In this document: piece by piece, positions 10,581 to 22,866 of the stretch
How the letters are laid out: each line of letters starts with the position of its first letter
Position numbering within the stretch: the stretch's first letter is position 1
Assembly (NCBI GenBank): GCA_030737875.1
Contig: CM060920.1
Coordinates: 476,748,861-476,812,860, forward strand
Direction of reading: 5' to 3'
Length of the DNA stretch: 64,000 bases
Source of the DNA: Allium sativum
Lineage: Eukaryota > Streptophyta > Magnoliopsida > Asparagales > Amaryllidaceae
Program-made: the position numbers and the translations under genes
Notes under the pieces: generated by a model
Told to the model about the DNA's origin: nothing
Databases searched by the model: none
Seen by the model: the letters and a program-made list of their open reading frames with translations, nothing else

Positions 10581-12020
10581 TCATAGCCACTTTACAGAAA
10601 ATATCAGACTAATTATGTCTTTTTAGCAGATTTAACTTCTTTACAAGTTACGACAGATTATCCAAAGTTCAATTAACATGTTTTGCTCAATTTTAGATCG
10701 AGCCTCCAATTTATAATTATTCAGCTTTCAACAGATTAAGCAATTCAACAAATCTAGCAGATAACAATTTTAGCAGATTAGGCAATTCAGTAGATTTAGC
10801 AGATTAGACAATTCAACAGATTAAGCAGATAACAGATTTAGCAGATTAGGCAATTCAACAGATTAAGCAGATAACATATTTAGCAAATTAGGCAATTCAA
10901 CATATTTTACAAATAACAGATTAGGCAATTCAGCAGACTTAACGTATTAAATATTTCTTAAAGTTCTACTTACATATCTTGCCTATATTTACGTGCCTAA
11001 ATCATGGTCATAATTCATAATACGACATATGCCCCAAATTTTGATTAAACTTTGCACAGTACAAAATATTCTCTAAAAAGTCCCAAACAATATGAATTAT
11101 GCCAAATTATAGCCTATGATGCCAAATATCCTAAAATCCATATTTAGGCACATTCACATTAATAGTTAACATATTTTAATATAGATCTTTACGCCTAAGT
11201 CACATATATCTTTTTTTCTCTCTTTTCAAGTCATGGATCGTGATATAAAATATACCCCAAAATCTAGATCTTAAATTTTAATCATGTATTAAGTCCTCAA
11301 ATTCGATCTTTCATTGTAACATGCATTATATTCCAAATCCCAAGTCATATGCTATCATATAATAATTCTTCTTCCAAATCACAGTCTTTTATACATAGTA
11401 TGCACTGATTCTAGATCTTAATTTACAACCTATGTTCTTTTCTCAAATCAGTCACAGATCAGTCATGTCCAATTATGCAATATTCATTATTTGTCCCAAA
11501 ATTTGCGTTCATGCGTTAATATCTTATGAGATTTGGCGCAGGCTCGTAGTAGCCTGGCTATAGAATAGAAAGAAAAAGGAGATACAGAATAGTCATAGAA
11601 AAACAGATCTGACAGATAAAAATATGCATAATCTCAGATTCAGATTTATAACCATGCCAAGATCATAATAAAAGTTTATATCTGAAAATAACTGTACTCA
11701 CAACAAGGGAACGGTTCTTGTATTCTGGAATCTGTGTTCTGACACTGAATAGCGCTCCTTTGATGTAGACTAGTTATTCTTTTAATCCTATTCAGTTTGG
11801 AAGAAGATGCACTAGATTTATCCTAGGTTTCAACAGAGTAGCGATGCCATTATTTTATTTTTAATTAGAATAGAGGCAGAGTATAGGCAGAATGAAATTG
11901 TGTGGAGAGAAAGCTGGGTTTTGGGGGTGTTTAAATAGGTTAGAGCTCATGAATCCGGTCAGAAAGGCGTCCAGGTGCAGAAAAATGGATCTGTCTACAG
12001 ATCTGGAAAAGGTTGGGGGG

Positions 12021-12110
12021 AGGTCGACCCTAGTGTCGACCTGTTTGCCCAGGTCGACCCTAGTGTCGACCTGGGCCCTGGGCGGGAATTTTCCCGCCCA
12101 TCCCGTGTGT
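12021..12110. repeat. Three adjacent hairpins with GTCGAC cores
   Basis: AGGTCGAC-CCTAGT-GTCGACCT, then CCCAGGTCGAC-CCTAGT-GTCGACCTGGG (11-bp arms), then GGGCGGGAA-TT-TTCCCGCCC. Counterpart in the other LTR at about 17775-17885 with a few arm mismatches. It lies about 0.3 kb from the LTR start, the same relative place as the GTCGAC palindrome in E2. Confidence 0.75.
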
Positions 12111-12343
12111 CTGTTTTTGAATTTCGAATCTGAATTTTTGAATTCCGGGCTGATTTTTACCGAAACTTCTGAAGGCCATATCTTCTTCATACGGAGTCCT
12201 ATTTACGCAAACTTGGACTCTATCCCAAGCAGAATTTCGAGACGAACACAATGGCATAACCCGTTTCCCTTAATTATTTTGTTACAATTTAATTATTCTC
12301 TTATTTGTTACTCTTATGTTCACAGAAAATTCGGGGTGTTACA

Positions 12344-12378
12344 TTCTCCCCTCCTTAAAGGATTTCGTCCCCAAAATC
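12344..12378 (-). promoter_or_regulatory. E3 polypurine tract and upstream hairpin
   Basis: On the minus strand: a hairpin with arms GATTTTG and CGAAATC and loop GGGA (12361-12378), a few bases, then AAGGAGGGGAGAA (12344-12356) and the LTR start TGTAACACCCC. It primes plus-strand DNA synthesis. The same hairpin position is kept in E2, E4 and E5. Confidence 0.8.
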
Positions 12379-13477
12379 TTCAAGTTAGGAAGAATGTGTC
12401 CTACCATCCAATCACCCATCTACTCAACCATCATCCACAAGCATCCATTGTCCTTAGAAAACTTCTAACGTTTTATGAACATATGCAAAAGTGTGTGTAT
12501 ATGTTCCTTATCTAATGCAAAGAATTGGCGGTCCACTGATTCAATTGACCTCCTTAATGCGAATTATGTCAGTGCCATGAGTCCAACATGTATGCAATTT
12601 TCCTATTTGATACATATCATTTCTATATGAGTGCACAACCGTTCATTCATATGCAACATCCATGTGCTGAGTCAACCATTTTGCATCCATAAAAATTTTA
12701 AAAATGCACACACATCCATATGCAGTATGAGAGTGTTTTTGAGACGATCTAGTGCCTAGTGTGTGTATATGCATCCACGAGCAACCACTAGCAACCACTT
12801 GCATCCACTTGCAACCATCAAACATAACATGTCTCAAACACATGTTTACACCCATTAGTTTCTACCTAAAGGTCGAAGATTTGATCGATATGATACAACT
12901 GAGTGATAGAAGCAAGTATAATTAAAACTAAAGCTAGGTTCCCATTAGACATCGGTTTAAGAGAATAACCCCCTATGTATCAAATTCGAAGACCGAAATC
13001 AACATCAGATTAATACTCAGAGAATCACTCCCATTAAACAAATGCCCAACTGGAAATCTATTTCACGCTTTGAGTAAAAACTCCTATCCTTTTCAGAAAT
13101 ATTCAGATACCTACAGACTACTGATACAGATCAGATTATCAAATGATTCTTAGGAAACTAAGCATGATAAAAACCCAGAATATATGCGTCATAGTCAACT
13201 TAACGCCTATCACATATATCTTCAAACCCCAACCTATCACAAACAGATGAGTCGTAACCCTTATGGGTTTGAGTCTACAGCGGGATCAGAAACAAGACTG
13301 GTATTAAAGTGCAGAGTTTCAATTACAGAATCAAAATGCCAGAATCAGAAAGAGTTTTTAACTCCACAATCAGATAAGGAGATTAATCCCTCTACCGAAA
13401 GTTTTCCTATTTCTATCCTATCCACGAGCCTCGAGGGTATTCGCCTATCCTCCAGAAGTTGGTCCTGCCCTCTGCCC
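12379..13477 (-). other. E3 internal non-coding region
   Basis: Sequence between the gag remnant and the polypurine tract; pol is entirely absent. The part nearest the tract resembles the E2 3' untranslated sequence (GCATCCATTGTCC-type and TGCAACCACTAGCAACC segments match 24560-24960 in reverse), so the deletion removed pol but kept the 3' end. Confidence 0.7.
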
Positions 13478-14371
13478 TTACCCTCGTTTCTTTGGGCAGT
13501 CCCTAGTGAAGTGCCCTATTTCTCCACAGTTGAAGCAAGTGCCCTTCCTCTTTCTTCAATCCTTGTTCTGATGAGTCGAACTTCCACAAGTAAAGCACTT
13601 CTTCTCCTTCTTGTCTTCAAATCTCTCATCCTTCTTTTATGTTTCCTTTTTGGGCCCCGCTTTCTTGTTCTATGGTCCTTCAAGCTTTTCTTCTTTCTTC
13701 TCACTTTTGGTTTCCTCTTCATGCATCAATGCCATGTCAACTAATTTCTCGAAGGTAGCCCCCATAGGAATGTGGGACATTGCCAATCCGCGTAGCGGCT
13801 CGTTCAAACCTTTAGCAAACCTTAGTGCCTTCTTATGCGGTGTATTTACCAAATCTAAGCCGAATCTTGCCAACTGATTAAACTTGTTGACGTACTCTCT
13901 CACTGATGAATTCCCCTGCTTCAATGCCAAGAACCTCTCTACGTATAGACTCTCTTCTGCTCGTGAGAGAAATTTCATCTCGAACCTATGCCTGAAATCC
14001 ATCCATCTCTCTACCGGACGCTCTCCATTTGTGACCTCCCACCAAAAAGAAGCTTCGTCCTTACCATACCGCCAATTGTATCTTCTGCCTATCGTCCACC
14101 TCGAAGATACGAACAAATCCTCAGTTTCTTTGAGCCAGTTCCTTGCTTCCACGAAGGATTCAGTTCCATTAAAGTTCTTCCCACCCATGGCTCGAAAGTC
14201 TCTACCTATCTTCGGGAAAGTATTCACGCGCGGAGGAGGAAGGGGAGGAGCCGCTACAGCTGGGGGAGGAGGGACGTTTGCTGGGCCCGCATCATTAGCC
14301 CTGGCTTCTAGGTACCTCCTGAACCATCCAGGTATCGGTACGCCCTCCAGAAGGTTAAGATCCCCAGACAT
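13478..14371 (-). pseudogene. E3 gag polyprotein, broken
   Basis: Starts at the minus-strand ATG 14371 (MSGDLNLLEGVPIPGWFRRY). A Pro/Ala linker, then the Retrotrans_gag core (GKNFNGTESFVEARNWLKET, EASFWWEV, FLALKQGNSSVREYVNKFNQ), a Lys/Glu-rich stretch and two CCHC knuckles. Compared with E2, a 1-base loss near 14108 and a 5-base loss near 14070 scramble about a dozen residues and then restore frame. The first knuckle ends in TGA where the last Cys should be; the second, C-F-N-C-x4-H-x4-C, is complete. A frameshift near 13670 breaks the ORF before the knuckles, and a TAA at 13478-13480 ends it. The capsid probably no longer works. Confidence 0.85.
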
Positions 14372-14535
14372 GCTGAAACGAAAGAAAATGAAAGATTCAA
14401 AACAAAGGATAGAAAGATAGGCAATGGCTTTGGGGATTATGTTTTTCAAAATAATCTCTACTTTTGAAAATACTTCCTTTTTAAACGTTTTTGAAAGTAG
14501 TTTTCAAAACTTTTTATCAAATCTATTAACCTTCA

Positions 14536-14547
14536 GCTCTGATACCA
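14536..14547 (-). other. E3 primer-binding site (tRNA-iMet)
   Basis: The minus strand reads TGGTATCAGAGC two bases after the 5' LTR end, complementary to the 3' end of plant initiator methionine tRNA. Confidence 0.9.
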
Positions 14548-14549
14548 AG

Positions 14550-17500
14550 TGTAACACCCCACCTCCGTTAAGGTCACTCACAAAGGGAATGCCTTAACTT
14601 TGATGGAGCATTTTAGTAGATAGAAGAGAAATTTACAAGACAGATAAAGCAGTACTTGAAAATTTTATAACTTTATTACAATAGAAACAGAAATAAGTTT
14701 GGTTACATCTTTTCAAATCACAATATCATAATTCAAGTAAAAAATACCGGTCTTGTACAAAAGCCTTCAGAATGCATAGTTTTTAAAGTCATAATCCCCA
14801 ACATAAACTGCCATGGAAAGATAGAGCCAAAGCCAAGCAATACTTCAAACACTTCAAGCGGAGAGAATCTGAATCAAGCTCCTACGTTTCCACCCTAAGC
14901 ACCTGGGGGGGAAACGGAAAGAAAAAAGGCGAAACAAACTAGGTCAGACAGTAGTCTAGTGAGTCCAGTGACTTTCAGCGTATAAACAAATAATAGTATC
15001 ATGACATGTAAATAAAACTGGATGAGAGATAACCGTAACAGGAATAACAAGTTAACAGAATGATAGAGACTAAGCTAAGCTTCTTACTTAGTCTTCACTT
15101 CTCTGAACTAATATAACAGGATTAGGTGTTGCCCTAATGTCTAAATTGAAACAGAAACTGAAACAGAATAATCTCTACAAATACAGAATGCTAGCAATGG
15201 GCCTTTACAACTCGAATAGACAGAAGGTACAGAAGCAGAATACTAATAATGGGCCTTTACCACCCAACTAATGGGCCTTTACCACCCCAACAGACAGAAG
15301 GTACGGAAACAGAATTGAAAACGGAATCAGAGACGGAAACAGAATAATCCTTACGGAAACAGAATGTTAGAATTGGGTGTACACTAGCAATGGGCCTTTA
15401 CCACCCCAACAGATGGTACCACGCAGAAACAGACAGGTGTTGCCACCCAATAGAAACAGACGGTACCAACAGAAATAGACAGAACTAAGTGTACCCTAAG
15501 TCCTACCCCCAAGCGATCAGCTCCCTAATACATAAATACCCTGTGTCGGCCCCACAGTAGGGTGTATCACTCCCTAAAGTGGCAACCTATTGGCATAGAC
15601 CTATTTACAGATGTCACGGTGTCTTACATCCTCAGAGCAGACCGAATCCATGCATGCACATGACCCGGTTGGAACGCACCATCACCACCCCCTCGCCATT
15701 ATCAGAATGAACCGCTTATAATTAGTTCAGTAAGCATGCCCGGACCCCTACATAGTGTGGGGTCAAAGTTTTGATACCAGAAAGGGTTACTGACTAATAT
15801 GGGTCCCAAACAACAGATGATACAAGTATTTCCCCTCCTAACCTTGTATCCCCAGACTAACAGATTTCAGATTAACTTGTTTACAAGTTTCAGACATACA
15901 GAGCTCAGATTTACTAGTTCACAGATCAGACAATCAAGTTAACAAGTTTTCAGATTAACAGATAAGATGTACGGATTTAACAGACTTACAGATTGTTTTA
16001 CCAAACTTTGTATTAGGCCTACAGAATTACGAAACAGGTTTATTAGGTTCATCAGTCCAATTGTTTTAACCCTATCCACACAACACGTTTTAGGTATCGT
16101 ATTTATCTTAGATTTGCATTAATTAATTATTAATGCCCAGACCTGTCACATTAGGTCGGTAGCTTGTGGCCGTTGGATATGCCGGGCAGTTCCGGGCAGA
16201 CTTCTGCCACAAGCCAGACCTAACCTCGTGTCTAAGCATATTTTAGTTATGCCTACGACCTCTCACATTAGACTGACAGGTTCCGGTCGCTGGTTAAGCC
16301 GGTTGGTTCCGGGCAGGCTTCTACCGCAAAAGGAGTCTAACCTCGTGTCATAGCCACTTTACAGAAAATATCAGACTAATTATGTCTTTTAGCAAACTTA
16401 ACTTCTTTACAAGTTACGACAAATTATCCAAAGTTCTATTAACATGTTCTGCTCAGTTTTAGATCGAGCCTCCAATTTATAATTATTCAGCTTTCAATAG
16501 ATTAAGCAATTCAACAGATTTAGCAAATAACAATTTTAGCAGATTAGGCAATTCAGCAGATTTAGCAGATTAGTCAATTCAACAGATTAAGCAGATAAAA
16601 GATTTAGCAGATTAGGCAATTCAACAGATTAAGTAGATAACAGATTTAGCAGATTAGGCAATTCAACCGATTTTACAGATAACAGATTAGGCAATTCAGC
16701 AGACTTAACGGATTAAATATTTCTTAAAGTTCTACTTACATATCTTGCCTAAATTTACATGCCTAAATCATGGTCATAATTCATAATACGACATATACCC
16801 CAAATTTTAATTAAACTTTGCACAGTACAGAATATTCTCTAAAAGTCCCAAACAATATGAATTATGCCAAATTATAGCCTATGATGCCAAATATCTTAAA
16901 ATCCATATTTAGGCGCATTCACATTAATAGTTAACCTATTTTAATATAGATCTTTATGCCTAAGTCACATATATCTTTTTTTTCTCTTTTCAAGTCATAG
17001 ATCGTGATATAAAATATACCCTAAAATCTAGATCTTAAATTTTAATCATGTATTAAGTCCTCAAAATCAGATCTTTCATTATAATATGCATTATATTCCA
17101 AATCCCAAGTCATATGCTATCATATAATAATTCTTCTTCCAAATCACTGTCTTTTATACATAGTATGCACTGATTCTAGATCTTAATTTACAACCTATGT
17201 TCTTTTCTTAAATCAGTCACAGATCAGTCATGTCCAATTATGCAATATTCATTATTTGTCCCAAAATTTGCGTTCGTGCGTTAATCTCTTATGAGATTTG
17301 GCGCAGGCTCGTAGTAGCCTGGCTACAGAATAGAAAGAAAAAAGAGATGCAGAATAGTCACAAAAAAACAGATCTGACAGATAAAAATATGCATAACCTC
17401 AGATTCGGATTTATAACCATGCCAAGATCATAATAAAAGTTTATATCTGAAAATAACTGTATTCACAAAAGGGAACGATTCTTGTATTCCGGAATCTGTG

Positions 17501-18114
17501 TTCTGACACTAAATAGCGCTCCTTTGATGTAGACTAGTTGTTCTTTTAATCCTATTCAGTTTGGAAGAAGATGCACTAGATTTATCCTAGGTTTCAGCAG
17601 AGTAGCGACGCCATTATTTTATTTTTAATTAGAATAGAGGCAGAGTATAGGAAGAATGAAATTGTGTGGAGAGAAAGCTGGGTTTTGGGGATGTTTAAAT
17701 AGGTTAGAGCTCATGAATCCGGTCAAAAAGGCGTCCAGGTGCAGAAAAATGGATCTGCCTATAGATCTTGAAAAGGGGGATGTCGACCATAGGGTCGACC
17801 CTAGTGTCGACCTATTTACCCAGGTCGACCCTAGTGTTGACCTGGGCCCTGGGCGGAAATTTTCCCGCCCAGCCCCGGTGTCTGTTTTTGAATTTCGAAT
17901 CTGAATTTTTGAATTCCGGGTTGATTTTTACTGAAACTTCTGAAGGCCATATCTTCTTCATACGGAGTCCGATTTACGCAAACTTGGACTCTATTCCAAG
18001 AAGAATTTTGAGACGAACGCAATGGTGCAACCCGTTTCCCATAATTATTTTGTTACAATTTAATTATTCTCTGATTTGTTACTCTTATGTTCACAGAAAA
18101 TTCGGGGTGTTACA
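14550..18114 (-). repeat. E3 5' LTR (right copy)
   Basis: Same layout as 8778-12343, including the hairpin pair (16140-16345), CAGATTAGGCAATTCAAC repeats (16500-16700) and GTCGAC hairpins (17775-17885). Ends at TGTTACA before the GTTAC duplication. Confidence 0.92.
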
Positions 18115-19927
18115 GTTACTAGTGATATAATTGAATCTATCTTGTTGTACATCAAATTGGTGATCTTTTATGTTTAGTTCTATCGAATCTTTGTGCCTAT
18201 GATGTAACTTTCTCAGTTTGCTCAAATTTATTGTTAATGTACAACAAATCTATTGAAACCATGATTCTCGTGTTTGGTACACCTTTACATGGTTATTCTC
18301 TTATGTCAATTCTTGCGTTTCATCTCTATTCCCCTATTTGTTTTATTTTATGAATACTAGGTTCAATTGGAAACCTAGTTTGAATCTTGTTGTACTTATG
18401 ATTGTAACGCGGGAATTGGGTATAACTTATTGGAGTAATTTTGGACATAACAAGTGAATGAGACATAACTTGAATTGACAACAATTGTGGATAATTGGCA
18501 TACAAAAATCTAGACTTGGACATGCATGGTAAATATGTAAATTGGCTAAAAGATGAACATGCCTAACCCGAGGTTAGATTGAGTTGCAGTGTAAGGCTGC
18601 CCGGAACTGCCCGGCACATCCAGCGACCGCAACAACAGAACTAATGTGAGAGGTTAGTGCATTAAGCCCAAAACCCGAGGTTAGAATGAGTTTGCAGTAG
18701 AAGTCTGCTCGGAACCGCCCGGCACATCCAGCAGCCGCAAATAACAGTTCTAATGTGAGAGGTTGGTGCATTAATGAATGAATTAATTTTAATGAACAAA
18801 CAAGCTAAGAATGGTAAGGTTAAGTAACATATGTATAAGCGACACTTAACCAATACAACATGTTACTTAAACAAATGGGTGGGGTTAGGTTAAATTGAGA
18901 ACACTTAACCGTTATAACATGTTGATTAGGAAACCCTAGTAACGGGGACCTATTTCAGCAGTAACCTACATATATGTATCATGGTACCCTGAACTAGGCA
19001 GGGTGGGGCACAATTACTGGGCTGATTATAAGCGGTCAAAATAGCGGCAGGTGGTGCATCAGTGTAGGTTTCGACGAAGTATGGGCGTGCACGTACTCTG
19101 GAGTGGAAAAATCAGGCACGGGGCATCAGTGGTTATACACTGTGCATCTTGAATTGTGTCGGGTTTCCATCATAGGGATTGATACACCCCATGGTGGGAC
19201 CAGCATAGGTATCTACAAACAAGCAGGGCCAAATGACACAAGTAATAAATACATGCAAGTAGAAGTCGATCGATAAAGGGATCATTTTATTATGAACACA
19301 TGAGGCTAGTTGAAACAACTATTAGCAGGTACAGAGAAATAGAAATGAGTGCGATAACATATTCAGTTTATCTTGCCTTACCTTATCTTATGTTATCTTG
19401 TTACTATGGTATTGTCTTATATTCAGTTTATTCTTGTCATGATCCTTTTTCTTGTTTACATGCTGAAAATCACTGGGTTTACCAGGCTTATGTCTGACCC
19501 GTTTTCTTTCGTCTTCTTTTCTTCCGTTCCCCCCTTCCCCAGGTCTGCAGGGAGGGAATACTTCAGCTTAGTTCATACCTTTTCCATCTTGAAGAGAGTA
19601 GATGTATTGCTTGGATTCTCTTTTCTTGGGTTATGGTTGTGGTTACACTTTTATTGGGCATTTATGCCACTTACTACTGTTTTATGCTTCTTTATGTATT
19701 TGGAGTTTTTAATCAAGACAGAGGTTTTGTTGTAATGACTTGAAAGTTGGGTTTTGAGACAATGGTTTTAATGTTTTGACTAAACCACGTTGTTTATGAA
19801 ATAATTCTAGTTTTTCCCGCTGTTTGTATGTCTGTCTTGTAAATTATCTGTATCTTTTACCTATAATGCTTCACCGAAGTTAATGCATTCCCTTTGTGAG
19901 TGACCTTAAAGGAGGTGGGGTGTTTCA
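18115..19927 (+). repeat. E2 5' LTR, part 2
   Basis: Resumes with the duplicated GTTAC and aligns with 25940-27741 to the end GGGGTGTTTCA. A sampled 140 bp differs from the 3' LTR at about 11 positions. It contains the paired hairpin repeats at about 18565-18765. Confidence 0.9.
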
Positions 19928-19929
19928 CT

Positions 19930-19941
19930 TGGTATCAGAGC
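19930..19941 (+). other. E2 primer-binding site (tRNA-iMet)
   Basis: TGGTATCAGAGC two bases after the LTR end, complementary to the 3' end of initiator tRNA-Met. Confidence 0.9.
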
Positions 19942-20108
19942 TGATGGTTACCAGATCAGATAAAAGTTTTTTGAAAACTATTTTTCAAAAAGAAGTTTTA
20001 AAGAAGCATTTTCAAGAAAAGTGTTGTTTTATTTTAAAGGCATATTCCCCAAAGCCATATGCACTATCTTTCTATCCTTTGTTTTGAATCTTTTCTTTTC
20101 GTTTCAGC

Positions 20109-21281
20109 AAGTCTAGGGATCTTAATCTTCTAGAGGGAGTCACAATACCTGGATGGTTCCATAGGTATTTAGAGGCCACGTCACCCGCCGAAGGCCAAGG
20201 AGACATCCCTCCAGTTGTACCCATCGTTCCTCCTCCTCCACGTGTGAATGCTTTCTTGAAGATATGTAGAGACTTTCGAGCTATCGGAGGAAAGAACTTT
20301 AATGGGACTGAATCATTCGTGGAAGTAAGAAATTTGCTCAAGGAAACAGAACATTTGTTTGTTATCTTCGAAGTGGACAATAGGCAGAAGATACAGTTGG
20401 TTGTATGGTTACTTAAGGACGAAGCCTCTTTCTGGTGGGAAGTTACTAATGTTGAGAGACCAGTTGAGACTAAGGAGGATTTCAGAATGAGGTTTGAAAT
20501 GAAGTTCCTCTCGCAAGCTGAACAAAGCCTACAGATGGAGAAGTTCTTAGCACTCAAACAAGGAAGCCTATCGGTTAAGGAATACGTCAACAAGTTCAAC
20601 CAGCTGGCTAGATTTGGAATGGAGTTGGTAAACACTCCACGTAAAAAGGCTCTTTGTTTCGCTAAAGGGTTAAATGAGCCACTGCATGGCCTAGCTATGT
20701 CCCATATACCTATGGGCGCGACCTGTGAGAGATTGGTGGACAAGGCACTGTTACAGGAGGAAGACAAGGATGGGAAGAAAGAGGCAAAGATGGAAAAACC
20801 TCCAGACAAGAAAGTGGAGGGATCGCAGAATAAGAAGACGGATTCCAAGAAGGGCGGGAAGAATAACAAACCCCGTGACAAGAGGAAGTGTAATTTTTGT
20901 GGCATACCTGGACATCCGGTTAAGGACTGCCAGAAGAAGAAGAGGAAGATGGGTGGTTGTTTTCAATGTGGCGAGACAAGACATATGGCTAAGGATTGCC
21001 CAAGAAGGCAAGGGCAAGGGCAGAGGACTGGATCTACTTCTGGAGGGCAGATTCATGCTCTCACAGCACCTACGCAAGAAAGTGGTAGAAACATTTCTGT
21101 TGAGAGTTTAGTTTATCTTTCTGATCATCCTGTCCGTACTCTTTTTGATTCTGGTGCTTCACACTCTTTTATATCTACTGCTTTTGTTGAATCTCTGCAC
21201 CTAGATACCAGTATAGTAGTGGATACCGTGGTTGTTTCAAGTCCAATTGGGGGTTCGGCTTATTTATCGATGATTTGTTAG
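20109..21281 (+). pseudogene. E2 gag and protease, start codon lost
   Basis: The frame opens at 20109 with AAG where E3 has the ATG of MSGDLNLL, so the gag start is destroyed. Then the Retrotrans_gag core (GKNFNGTESFVEVRN, ASFWWEV, FLALKQGSLSVKEYVNKFNQ), a Lys-rich basic stretch, and two CCHC knuckles beginning at 20889 (C-N-F-C-x4-H-x4-C) and 20958 (C-F-Q-C-x4-H-x4-C). The aspartic protease signature FDSGASHSF follows, with the catalytic Asp codon at 21147. The reading stops at TAG 21279-21281, probably from a Gln codon; protease sequence continues past it. The product would form the particle shell and mature the polyprotein. Confidence 0.9.
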
Positions 21282-22866
21282 GATTTGGAAATTTCTATAC
21301 TAAGCGTTGGGTTTAGATGTAATGCTTATGTTTTGGGTTTCACGGGCTATGGGTTGATTCTAGGCATGAATTGGTTATCCGGTAATGGTGCCATCCTTGA
21401 TTGAGAAAAGAGAGTGGTTAGACTTATAACTTGCCTCTGTAATACTCTCAAAATCTCTTGTAATCCTATGAATTCTGTTATGCTTAGCTATCTAGAATCT
21501 CTTGATGCGTCTGTGGAAAATTTCCAGTCTGTTAGAGTAGTCCGTGAGTACTCGGATGTCTTTGAAGAAGTGAAGGGTTTACCTCCAAAGCGAGAGATAG
21601 ATTTCCGCATACACCTAGTTGATAATGCAAAACCAATTTCTTTACCTATTAGACAAATGGCTCCAAGGGAAAGGAAGGAGCTCAGCAAGCAAGTTAAAGA
21701 GTTGCTTGAAAAGGAGTTCATAAGGCAGAGTATTTCTGAATGGGGTTCTCCAGTAGTGTTCGCAACCAAAGCGGATGGTTCACTTCGCCTATGCGTGGAT
21801 TACAGGGAGCTAAACAAGCTGACCAAGAAGAATAGGCACCCACTTCCAAGAATAGACGACTTGTTCGACCAGCTCGTAGGTGCATCAGTTTTCTCCTAAC
21901 TAGATCTGGCCACCGGATTTCATCAGCTAAGAGTGGTTGAAGACAACATAGATAAGACTGCGTTCAGGACCCCAGATGGTTTCTTCGAATGGCTTGTCAT
22001 GCCTTTCGGCTTGACAAACGCACCCGCGTAGACTTGATGAGTAGGGTGTTTATGGAGTTCCTTAATAAGTTTGTAGTGGTCTTCGTAGACGACATTTTGA
22101 TTTTCTCAAAAAGTGAGGAAGAACATGCTTTGCATTTAAGGGAAGTTATGGATACTCTTCGAGCACATTGGCTGAAAGAAAAATTCTTCAAATGCCATTT
22201 TTGGAGAGAAAAAGTAAGGTTTCTTGGACATGTGGTGTCCAAAGAGGGAATAGCTGTGGATCCCGCAAAAGTAGGTGCGGTGCAAGATTGGAAGATTCCA
22301 CGGAATGCAACCGAAGTACAAAGTTTTCTCGGACTAGCGGGCTATTACAGAAAGTTCATTAAAGACTTTGCGAATATCTCAGGCCCACTTACAAGATTGA
22401 CGAAGAAGAACCTAACTATCACATAGGATTTGGATTTTAGTGTTTCTTTCCAATGACTAAAAAGGGCTCTAACAACAATCCCAGTCGTGACATTGCCTAA
22501 TGGGAGTAAGATGTTTACAGTGTACGCAGACGCATGCGGTATAGGATTAGGCGCTGTCTTGATGCACGAAGGCAAGGTAGTTTGTTATGGGGGAAGACAG
22601 TTGAAGGTACATGAGAAGAACTACCCAACTCATGATTTAGAACTAGCTGCCATTGTTTTCGCTCTTAAGTCATGGCGCCATTACCTACTAGGAGAAAGGT
22701 TTGAATTGTTTACTGACCATAAATCATTAAAGTACCTTTTCTCACAAAAAGATCTTAACTTAAGACAACAAAGGTGGATGGAATTTCTTGCCCCATACGA
22801 TTTTGAGGCTGCTTATACCCCTGGCAAGGGCAATATGGTAGCATATGCCTTAAGTAGGAAAAGTTG
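21282..22866 (+). pseudogene. E2 reverse transcriptase and RNase H, broken
   Basis: After further protease-linker sequence with stops, RT runs from about 21540 ([12 protein letters not shown]) through [12 protein letters not shown] near 21785, a TAA near 21898, [12 protein letters not shown], and [13 protein letters not shown] near 22000. A deletion and frameshift follow at about 22028. The catalytic FVDD box is at 22082-22093, then [15 protein letters not shown] and the thumb [12 protein letters not shown]. Stops follow near 22424 and 22456. RNase H from 22487 keeps YADACG, the HDLELAA Glu and the TDHKS Asp, but the last acidic residue of the usual DALSR motif is Tyr (VAYALSRK). Not functional as it stands. 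Confidence 0.92.

Larger units (their letters stand above)
8778..12343 (-). repeat. E3 3' LTR (left copy)
   Basis: TGTAACAC at the left edge and GGGGTGTTACA at the right edge. It includes AATGGGCCTTTACCACC repeats (9435-9640), a hairpin pair (10380-10565), a run of short repeats of the type CAGATTAGGCAATTCAACAG (10735-10960), and the GTCGAC hairpins (12021-12110). Small ORFs inside it are chance readings. Confidence 0.92.
8778..18114 (-). mobile_element. E3: gag-only Tekay-related element inserted in E2, opposite orientation
   Basis: Flanked by the 5-bp duplication GTTAC (8773-8777 and 18115-18119) and bounded by TGTAACAC...TGTTACA. LTRs 8778-12343 (3566 bp) and 14550-18114 (3565 bp) differ at roughly 5 percent in a sampled 200 bp. 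The internal region is only 2.2 kb: primer site, gag, then about 1 kb without coding, hairpin and polypurine tract. It has no protease, RT or integrase, so it must have moved with enzymes supplied in trans. Its LTR ends and hairpins are related to those of E2. Confidence 0.92.

Noticed and set aside
10735..10960. Regularly spaced CAGATTAGGCAATTCAAC repeats considered as a CRISPR array
   Set aside because: Repeats are degenerate, spacers are not unique, the array lies inside a plant LTR and has a duplicate in the other LTR.
13184..14420. Plus-strand ORFs opposite E3 gag
   Set aside because: They are shadows of the gag reading on the minus strand, which has clear capsid and zinc-knuckle motifs.
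20072..20905. A 277-codon minus-strand ORF opposite E2 gag
   Set aside because: Complement of the gag core; no family features of its own.
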